Part shown: piece by piece, positions 1-5,106 of the stretch
Numbering within the stretch: position 1 is the first letter of the stretch
Layout of the letters: each line of letters begins with the position of its first letter
Origin: an uncultured Opitutales bacterium
GTDB lineage: Bacteria; Verrucomicrobiota; Verrucomicrobiia; Opitutales; UBA2995
Reading direction: 5' to 3'
Length of the DNA stretch: 8,035 bases
Assembly: GCA_937920335.1 (NCBI GenBank)
Contig: CALGUT010000819.1
Location: forward strand, 1-8,035
Notes under the pieces: model-generated
Told to the model about the DNA's origin: nothing
Seen by the model: only the letters and a program-made list of their open reading frames with translations
Databases searched by the model: none
Translations under genes and position numbers: made by a program

Positions 1-115
1 AATCTGAACATATGTTTCATAGGGTTAATCACAAAAAATCTTAGAACACGATGAGTTATACCCTAATACATTTAACTAAAGAGTTCACAGGCCCCATAAA
101 TTTAAAGTCATTGAA

Positions 116-160
116 CGCTTTGATCTCATTCCGCCCACCAATCCATTTTGGAACAAAGCG
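116..160. repeat. 7-bp inverted repeat downstream of the sulfatase
   Basis: CGCTTTG (116-122) and CAAAGCG (154-160) are perfect complements 31 nt apart. TTCC (129-132) and GGAA (150-153) could extend the pairing inside. In minus-strand RNA this would fold 47 nt after the sulfatase stop, with no T-run after it. Nearer the stop, GGCT/AGCC and AGAG/CTCT within 166-194 form a weaker broken stem. Either may mark the transcript 3' end, but both could be chance. The rest of 1-206 is A+T-rich with no gene visible. Confidence 0.3.
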
Positions 161-206
161 CCTTAAGAGATGGGCTTAAAACGAGCCACTCTATTAAAGA
201 TTACTA

Positions 207-1763
207 CTAAAGACCTAATTCGGTCTTCAAGCTGGCAAACTGAGCCGGATCTATCTCCGTTATTCCCTCATTGCTAAGCCGTGGACCGGGCGTGCTGCGT
301 CCGTTTTCAACATAGGTTTCCAGCAACTGATAGAGCTCCTTTACTTTCTCCGTATTCGAAGCATAGACGTTAGTTGTTTCGGACGGATCGTTACGTAGGT
401 TGAACAACTGAATTGGCGGAAGATCCAAATCTCGTGTCTCTCGCGGCGTCGGATAACTCCAACCACCCGACCCCGGGCAGAGCATCAACTTCCAATGTCC
501 CTTACGTATAGCAAAGGAACCGTTGATGGAATGATGGACGGTCCCCTCCCTCACTTGTTTGACAGTCCCCTGAAGCACCGGCAAAAAACTGACACTGTCT
601 TCTCCGGCATTGGCAGGTATATCAGCACCGGTTATATCTGCCATCGTAGCCATAAGGTCGGTCAAACACAGCGTCGCATCCGACACGCCGCTTTTTTTGA
701 TACCTTTTGGCCAGTGAACGATAAAAGGTACCCGGTGTCCCGCCTCATAGGCATCCGCTTTGTTACCGCGATAAATCCCACCCGGTTTATGCCCGACCTG
801 TTCAAGCTCTTCAAATCCGGCACGAGGAGAACAGCCATTATCGCTCGTAAACACGAAGATCGTATTATCAGCTACCCCGTTCCGCTCGAGTGTCTCCATA
901 ATTTGTCCCATATGCCAATCAACCTGCCGAACGAAGTCGCCATAGAAGTTCGTATTACTGGTTCCCATAAATTGCTCGATGGGAAGAATTGGCGTATGAG
1001 GACTCGGCAACGGCAGGTAGAGAAAAAACGGCTGTTCCGTTTTTGATTGTTCTTCAATGTATTCGCAGGCGAGATCCACAAAGTGCGGCGTCACCTGCAC
1101 GTGATCAAAATCGGATCCGGTCGGACCTTCGCGCCAAAATCCCTTGTAGTCAGCATTCACGGTAATCCGATTAGGTGGAGCGGTCACACGACCATCTTCT
1201 ACGTAAACGTACGGTGCCATATCCAAAGACCCACAATGGCCATAGTAGTAATCAAACCCCAGCGCATCCGGACCGTTGGTAACCGGCTGGCTGTAATCGA
1301 TTTCGTCGCCTCCCTTTAGATCGAAACGATTACTCGGAGCACCTTTGCTGAACACAAAATCCCAACCCAGATGCCACTTACCAATCATCGCAGTGTGATA
1401 GCCCTGATCTTTCATCAAGTCAGCCACGGTATACCGATTGGTATCAATAAGGTGCATTGAAGCTCCACCCAACACACCGCTCTTTAAACGACTCCGCCAG
1501 CTATAGCGCCCGGTCACAATTCCGTAACGGGTAGGTGTACAGACTCCAGAACCCGAATGCGCATCGGTAAAGCGCATACCAGCGGCGGCAAGTTTATCAA
1601 GATGGGGAGTCTGTATTTTCGAGTCGGAGTTGTTGCAACTCAGGTCCCCCCACCCCAGATCATCAGCCAACACATAAACTACATTGGGCTTCGACGCGTG
1701 AAGAAGGGTATTTAGTAACACACCTACCAATAGGACGATTAGGGTATTTCTTAGGGATAACAT
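207..1763 (-). CDS. secreted formylglycine-dependent sulfatase (Cys type, S1 family)
   Basis: The protein has 518 residues from the ATG at 1763 and would hydrolyse sulfate esters in the periplasm or outside the cell. From this start the N-terminus is a clean Sec signal peptide (MLSLRNTLIVLLVGVLLNTLLHA) leading straight into SKPNVVYVLADDLGWGD, which holds the metal ligands D34-D35. The active-site signature CTPTRYGIVTG begins at C75, the residue matured to formylglycine. Other conserved sites are GKWHLG (K129, H131), SPHTP (H256), TSDNG (D308, N309) and YRGNKADAYEAGHRVPFIVHWPKG (331-354), so the enzyme looks intact. The frame extends 24 codons upstream to a TTG at 1835 overlapping the previous stop, but that would put a second hydrophobic segment ahead of the signal peptide, so I reject it. 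The block GFDYYYGHCGSLDMAPYVYVEDG is typical of polysaccharide sulfatases in this bacterial group; the exact substrate is not readable. A maturation enzyme must be encoded elsewhere. Confidence 0.94.
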   Translation of the reverse strand: MLSLRNTLIVLLVGVLLNTLLHASKPNVVYVLADDLGWGDLSCNNSDSKIQTPHLDKLAAAGMRFTDAHSGSGVCTPTRYGIVTGRYSWRSRLKSGVLGGASMHLIDTNRYTVADLMKDQGYHTAMIGKWHLGWDFVFSKGAPSNRFDLKGGDEIDYSQPVTNGPDALGFDYYYGHCGSLDMAPYVYVEDGRVTAPPNRITVNADYKGFWREGPTGSDFDHVQVTPHFVDLACEYIEEQSKTEQPFFLYLPLPSPHTPILPIEQFMGTSNTNFYGDFVRQVDWHMGQIMETLERNGVADNTIFVFTSDNGCSPRAGFEELEQVGHKPGGIYRGNKADAYEAGHRVPFIVHWPKGIKKSGVSDATLCLTDLMATMADITGADIPANAGEDSVSFLPVLQGTVKQVREGTVHHSINGSFAIRKGHWKLMLCPGSGGWSYPTPRETRDLDLPPIQLFNLRNDPSETTNVYASNTEKVKELYQLLETYVENGRSTPGPRLSNEGITEIDPAQFASLKTELGL

Positions 1764-1831
1764 AATACCAGAGAACACACTCGCTCGATAGAGTCCAAGT
1801 ATAATCAGTAATTGTATTGCCGAAGCTGCTA

Positions 1832-2848
1832 TCAATCGATCGGGACTACCGTTACATTCCCAAACGTCGCATCCGAGTGATGGGCTAACAGTAAAGCACT
1901 CCCCGATCGCAGGTCACCCGGTTCGAAACGTTCGAAATCCCATTTTGCAGGTTCCTCACTATCGGCTGCCCAGAGTTTAACCTGATAGTGAGTCAAACCG
2001 TTCGGCAACGTCTGAACCCGATGCTTCATATGATAAGGTTTCTCAAATTCGAGATCGCGGCGACGCTCCGACTCGACGTGATACTTTCGCTGGCCGTCGA
2101 ACACTCTCCAGCGCGTATTCGTTAAATCCTTACCGAGACGATACTCCGCGGTCGCACCCAATGGATGCCACTTAACGGTCGGCTGATTACCATCAGCATC
2201 ATGTCCAGGCCAACGGGTTGCTATAGCCACATGAGTCACATTGGTTGTATTGGAAAGTTCTTTGGGACCGGTAAGCGCATGGATAATTACTGTCGTTTGC
2301 ACTTCGTAGTTCTCCCAGGAATTATCTCCAAATGCGATCACACGGTCGTAGTACCTTTCAACGGAACGAACTCCATCAGGTGTTAGCTCCCACTTGCCAT
2401 CGACGATTTGTGCCGCTTCGGAGATATCACCTACTTTTGACCAGTCGATGGTATAGGGCAACGGCCACTCCTCTTCGTTCTTGTGATATACCACGACCAC
2501 ACTGCGCAGAGTGCGATTACCTTGAGTATCCACAGCGATAATCGAAACCTGATTCTTCCCTTCGTTCAATAAGGTCCGCAGGATTTCAACATTGAAGTCG
2601 CCATCTTTAGCCATCCGCTTGTTATCCTCCTTGAAAGAAAGCGAATAGGCTTCACCGTTATTCAGACTGTAAGTGAGAGATTGTATCTCACTGGCAGGCG
2701 ACACTTGACCCAACACGTTCACCCACCGTTGCGGGTGACCTCCCAGATGGCCGAAGCTCTGCTCATCGCCATACCAGATATCAATTTCCAACGCTTTCAG
2801 TTGTAGTGTAAATACGGCAAACAGAGAGATGAGGGAAAGGAGCTTCAT
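1832..2848 (-). CDS. secreted protein with N-terminal Ig-like and C-terminal concanavalin-like domains
   Basis: The protein has 338 residues from an ATG at 2848. A Sec signal peptide (MKLLSLISLFAVFTLQLKA) is followed by LEIDIWYGDEQSFG. Residues about 22-122 look like a bacterial Ig-like domain: PQRWVNVLGQVSP, SLTYSLNNGE, GDFNVEIL, then NEGKNQVSIIAVDTQGNRTL and a closing VVVVYHK strand. Residues about 130-338 look like a laminin-G/glucanase-type beta-sandwich, with SWENYEVQTTVIIH, HYQVKLWAA and the final strands LLLAHHSDATFGNVTVVP. I see no recognisable catalytic glutamate motif, so carbohydrate binding is more likely than hydrolysis, but that is inference. A weak AGTAGGG precedes the start. 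Its TGA overlaps a TTG that opens the sulfatase frame, and the sulfatase's preferred ATG is 68 bp further on, so the two are very probably co-transcribed and act on the same exported substrate. Confidence 0.88.
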   Translation of the reverse strand: MKLLSLISLFAVFTLQLKALEIDIWYGDEQSFGHLGGHPQRWVNVLGQVSPASEIQSLTYSLNNGEAYSLSFKEDNKRMAKDGDFNVEILRTLLNEGKNQVSIIAVDTQGNRTLRSVVVVYHKNEEEWPLPYTIDWSKVGDISEAAQIVDGKWELTPDGVRSVERYYDRVIAFGDNSWENYEVQTTVIIHALTGPKELSNTTNVTHVAIATRWPGHDADGNQPTVKWHPLGATAEYRLGKDLTNTRWRVFDGQRKYHVESERRRDLEFEKPYHMKHRVQTLPNGLTHYQVKLWAADSEEPAKWDFERFEPGDLRSGSALLLAHHSDATFGNVTVVPID

Positions 2849-3098
2849 AACCCTACTTCTACAGTCTGCAGCTCATATGTAAAGCCAACCCAACAAGGTA
2901 GATTCTCCTCAGGCTCTGCATCTCACTGCGGAACTTGGTAACACCACATTCAGCTAAAACGTGATCGAAATCTAAATCTCAAAAGAAACCATAATACTCA
3001 ATGGGAGCAGCAAACTTCGAGTGTCGACCCATTCGTCCCTTGAAACAGCAATCAGGTTTACAGTTTTCAAAGACATAGTACCTCATTTAACCGTAATC

Positions 3099-3115
3099 TA
3101 AGACGGCTCGTCTTA
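3099..3115. repeat. perfect 7-bp inverted repeat with 3-nt centre
   Basis: TAAGACG-GCT-CGTCTTA is a perfect dyad about 250 bp upstream of the Ig-like protein start and 130 bp after the small gene's stop. No T-run follows on either strand, so it does not look like an intrinsic terminator. It could be an operator for a dimeric regulator of the 2848-207 gene pair, or part of an RNA structure. The symmetry is seen directly; the role is inferred. Confidence 0.55.
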
Positions 3116-3185
3116 ATACATGTTTCGAGGAGAGCACCGAACGCAGCAACAGGACCGCGAGAGCCCGCTGACAGACATACTCCCA

Positions 3186-3195
3186 GCACGCGTGC
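3186..3195. repeat. perfect 10-bp palindrome
   Basis: GCACGCGTGC is fully self-complementary with no spacer. It lies at the G+C-rich edge, 50 bp after the small gene's stop, directly followed by a GGCTA whose partner TAGCC is at 3216-3220. It may be a protein-binding site or a chance palindrome. Confidence 0.35.
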
Positions 3196-3244
3196 GGCTA
3201 AAACACAGTCAAATGTAGCCAACACTCAAGGACTGAGCTTTCGA

Positions 3245-3529
3245 TCATTCCCCCATCCGCTCGATGGCTTTTTCCACAGTGTCTTCAAACCCCGCATCCA
3301 CCCGGATGAAGAGTTCCTGCAGACCTTTTTCCGATTGCATCACCGCTTTCAATCCACCGGATTGACGGCGCTGAATTTTAACAGCCCCGGTTCGTTTCAT
3401 TCGCCCTAGAGACTTCCCGCCGTAGGAGCGTCCGATAATGGCACCGACAACACCTTCCAATCCTTCGATCTTCTTTAAGGCCTTAATGCACTCCTTCGAA
3501 GTGCTCTGATGACGTCCACGAGATGGCAT
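3245..3529 (-). CDS. small basic DUF2103-like protein
   Basis: This encodes 94 residues from an ATG at 3529. It has no signal peptide or membrane segment, so it is probably cytoplasmic. It is strongly basic (about 19 Lys/Arg against 11 Asp/Glu), especially in residues 31-61. The pattern GRHQST, then KALKKIEGLEGVVGAIIGR, KIQRRQSGGLKAV and GLQELFIRV resembles the DUF2103 family of archaea and cyanobacteria, in which a His-containing start is followed by an IIPGRI-like strand, a GxK block and a QEVF block. This is recalled similarity, not a search result. Some family members are described as predicted metal-binding and carry a zinc ribbon. This one has a single Cys (C14) and so lacks a ribbon. 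The basic loop could suit nucleic acid binding, which is speculation. It lies 114 bp after the DUF1501 gene behind a hairpin, with an A+T-rich leader and no Shine-Dalgarno site. It may be an independent gene. Confidence 0.78.
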   Translation of the reverse strand: MPSRGRHQSTSKECIKALKKIEGLEGVVGAIIGRSYGGKSLGRMKRTGAVKIQRRQSGGLKAVMQSEKGLQELFIRVDAGFEDTVEKAIERMGE

Positions 3530-3609
3530 AAATTTTATTTTTGATCCAAATTAACGGACTCGCAACCCAGGAAGGAACTCAGGAGTTATTAGAAAAACCA
3601 ATCGTTCCA

Positions 3610-3639
3610 GTTTGATGCGTGCAGTAGAAACGCACAAAC
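3610..3639 (-). terminator. hairpin just after the DUF1501 stop; probable transcript end
   Basis: On the minus strand GTTTG-TGCGT pairs with ACGCA-CAAAC, giving a 10-bp stem with one bulged T and a 9-nt loop. The stem starts 4 nt after the TAG of the DUF1501 gene. A run of five T follows 14 nt after the stem (minus strand, near 3591-3595), and AACC at the stem base could also pair with the GGTT just before that run. The T-run is not directly adjacent, so this may be an imperfect intrinsic terminator or a 3'-end stabilising hairpin. The pairing is visible in the sequence; the role is inferred. Confidence 0.5.
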
Positions 3640-3643
3640 GGTT

Positions 3644-5080
3644 CTAACTCAAAATCTCTTTAATTACCCTGCGGTGCTCAACACCGGTAAGTCGTGAGTC
3701 GAGCCCCTGATGGCGGAAGGTGAAACGCTCATGATCGATACCGAGATTGTTTAGAACCGTGGCGTTGAAATCATTAATATGAACCGGATCCTTGACGATG
3801 TTGTAGGCAAAGTCGTCGGTCTCCCCATGGTCGACCCCTGGCTTGAACCCACCACCGGCAACCCAGGTACTGAAGCAGCGCCCGTGGTGATCCCGGCCGT
3901 GGTTGTCTTTGGTGAGTTTACCCTGACTGTAGATGGTGCGGCCGAATTCGCCGCCGAAGATGACGACCGTGTCTTCCAGCAGACCACGTTGTTCAAGATC
4001 CTTAACCAAAGCGGCAGCCGGTTGATCGACGGATTTACAATTGTGCGCCAGATCCTTTGGCAGGTCGCCATGCTGGTCCCAGCCTCGATGAAAGAGTTGA
4101 ACAAAGCGGACGCCACTCTCAGCCATCCGACGGGCTAGAATGCAGTTAGCGGCGAAGCTGCCCTTGTTTCTCGATTCGGGGCCATAGAGCTCGTGGATAT
4201 GATCCGGCTCCTCTTTGGTGTCCATCAAGTCAGGGACAGATGCCTGCATACGAAACGCCATTTCGTATTGGGAAATCCGGGCCTGAATTTCCGGATCACC
4301 CACACGCTGAAATCTCTGCTCATTCAGACTGCCAAGGCCGTCGAGCATATTGCGGCGCAGCTTGCGATCGATTCCCTTTGGATCGTTTAGATAGAGAACG
4401 GGATCGTTCCCGCTGCGGAACTGAACTCCTTGATGCTCCGATGGGAGAAACCCACTCCCCCACAGTCTCGCATAAAGCGCTTGTCCCGGTTTTTTCCCTA
4501 CGGAGATCATGACAACATAACTAGGGAGGTCATCACTGAGGGATCCCAAGCCGTAGGATAACCACGCCCCCATACTGGGATGACCAAACTGTTGGGTACC
4601 GGTATTGATATAAGTGATTGCCGGGTCGTGATTGATCGCCTCGGTATTCATCGTGCGAATGATTCCAATTTTATCTGCGATGGAAGCGGTATGAGGAAGC
4701 AGGTCGGTATTCATCCAAGTACCGCGTTCACCCACTCGCTCAAAATTAAACATCGGGGCGACGCAGGGGAATGAACTTTGATCACTGGTCATTCCCGTAA
4801 TTCTCTGACCATTACGAATCGAGTCCGGTAGCTCGGTGCCGTGGAGTTTTTGCATCGCTGGCTTATAATCGAACATATCGATATGCGACGGACCCCCGGC
4901 CATAAACAAATAGATGACCCGTTTTGCCTTAGGTGCAAAATGCGGCAGCGATGGCGGTGCCGAGGTCGCAGAGAGTTGCCGTGGCAGCAAGGATGAAAGG
5001 GCTGCGCCTCCAAGCAGGCTGCAGGAACGGCCGAGAAAGTTACGCCGATTCATGGTCTGCAAAATGTGATCTGTATTCAT
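3644..5080 (-). CDS. DUF1501 family protein, Tat-exported, alkaline-phosphatase-like fold
   Basis: The protein has 478 residues from the ATG at 5080, normal for DUF1501. The N-terminus MNTDHILQTMNRRNFLGR carries a twin-arginine motif (R12-R13) followed by a hydrophobic stretch and an Ala/Ser-rich cleavage region, so it is probably exported folded by the Tat system. Conserved family blocks are LFMAGGPSHIDMFDYKP (58-74), RGWDQHGDL (332-340), FGGEFGRT (375-382), GRDHHGR (395-401), WVAGGGFKPG (406-415) and DPVHINDFNATVLNNLGIDH (431-450). The His/Asp/Glu-rich blocks recall metal sites of the alkaline phosphatase/sulfatase superfamily, but the activity is unknown. The open frame extends to a TTG at 5101 next to the preceding stop, and another ATG sits at 5053 just before the Tat motif. 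I prefer 5080 because homologues often carry a short NTDHxLQT-like lead. None of the starts has a clear Shine-Dalgarno site. It is co-transcribed with the DUF1549/DUF1553 gene. Confidence 0.92.
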   Translation of the reverse strand: MNTDHILQTMNRRNFLGRSCSLLGGAALSSLLPRQLSATSAPPSLPHFAPKAKRVIYLFMAGGPSHIDMFDYKPAMQKLHGTELPDSIRNGQRITGMTSDQSSFPCVAPMFNFERVGERGTWMNTDLLPHTASIADKIGIIRTMNTEAINHDPAITYINTGTQQFGHPSMGAWLSYGLGSLSDDLPSYVVMISVGKKPGQALYARLWGSGFLPSEHQGVQFRSGNDPVLYLNDPKGIDRKLRRNMLDGLGSLNEQRFQRVGDPEIQARISQYEMAFRMQASVPDLMDTKEEPDHIHELYGPESRNKGSFAANCILARRMAESGVRFVQLFHRGWDQHGDLPKDLAHNCKSVDQPAAALVKDLEQRGLLEDTVVIFGGEFGRTIYSQGKLTKDNHGRDHHGRCFSTWVAGGGFKPGVDHGETDDFAYNIVKDPVHINDFNATVLNNLGIDHERFTFRHQGLDSRLTGVEHRRVIKEILS

Positions 5081-5106
5081 ATTTGAAGGCGTTTGAAGCA
5101 ATAGGG

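Larger units (their letters stand above)
2849..3244. other. 396-bp intergenic region with palindromes and a G+C-rich block
   Basis: No convincing gene is present. The longest candidates I could trace are a 25-codon frame at 3001-3078 (+) and a 17-codon frame at 2979-3032 (-), neither with coding support. Bases 2941-3120 are about 39% G+C, while 3121-3200 are about 62% G+C, a sharp local change. Two perfect palindromes lie here (3099-3115 and 3186-3195), plus a GGCTA/TAGCC pair at 3196-3200 and 3216-3220. The region must hold the 3' end of the small gene and probably the promoter of the Ig-like/sulfatase pair. I cannot place a convincing -35/-10 pair. Confidence 0.6.

Noticed and set aside
495..1046. 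183-codon plus-strand open frame opposite the sulfatase
   Set aside because: Fully antisense to conserved sulfatase sequence; no motif or signal of its own.
2955..2990. Possible promoter for the Ig-like/sulfatase pair (TTGAGA, 17 nt, TTTTAG on the minus strand)
   Set aside because: The -35 box is good, but the -10 box matches at only three of six positions in A+T-rich DNA where such matches arise by chance.
2979..3032. 17-codon minus-strand frame in the intergenic gap
   Set aside because: Too short, no ribosome binding site and no similarity I recognise; chance frames of this size are expected.
3001..3078. 25-codon plus-strand frame in the intergenic gap
   Set aside because: No ribosome binding site, no recognisable motif and opposite orientation to all neighbours.
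3121..3200. tRNA gene in the G+C-rich block
   Set aside because: No T-loop or D-loop consensus and no acceptor stem pairing could be found on either strand.
3530..3565. Possible promoter before the small gene (TTGCGA, 17 nt, AAAAAT on the minus strand)
   Set aside because: Only four of six bases match at each box, and transcription would begin almost at the ATG; too weak to call.
3779..4138. 119-codon plus-strand open frame opposite the DUF1501 gene
   Set aside because: It lies entirely inside a gene with clear family motifs on the other strand and has no recognisable domain or start signal; it is a shadow frame.
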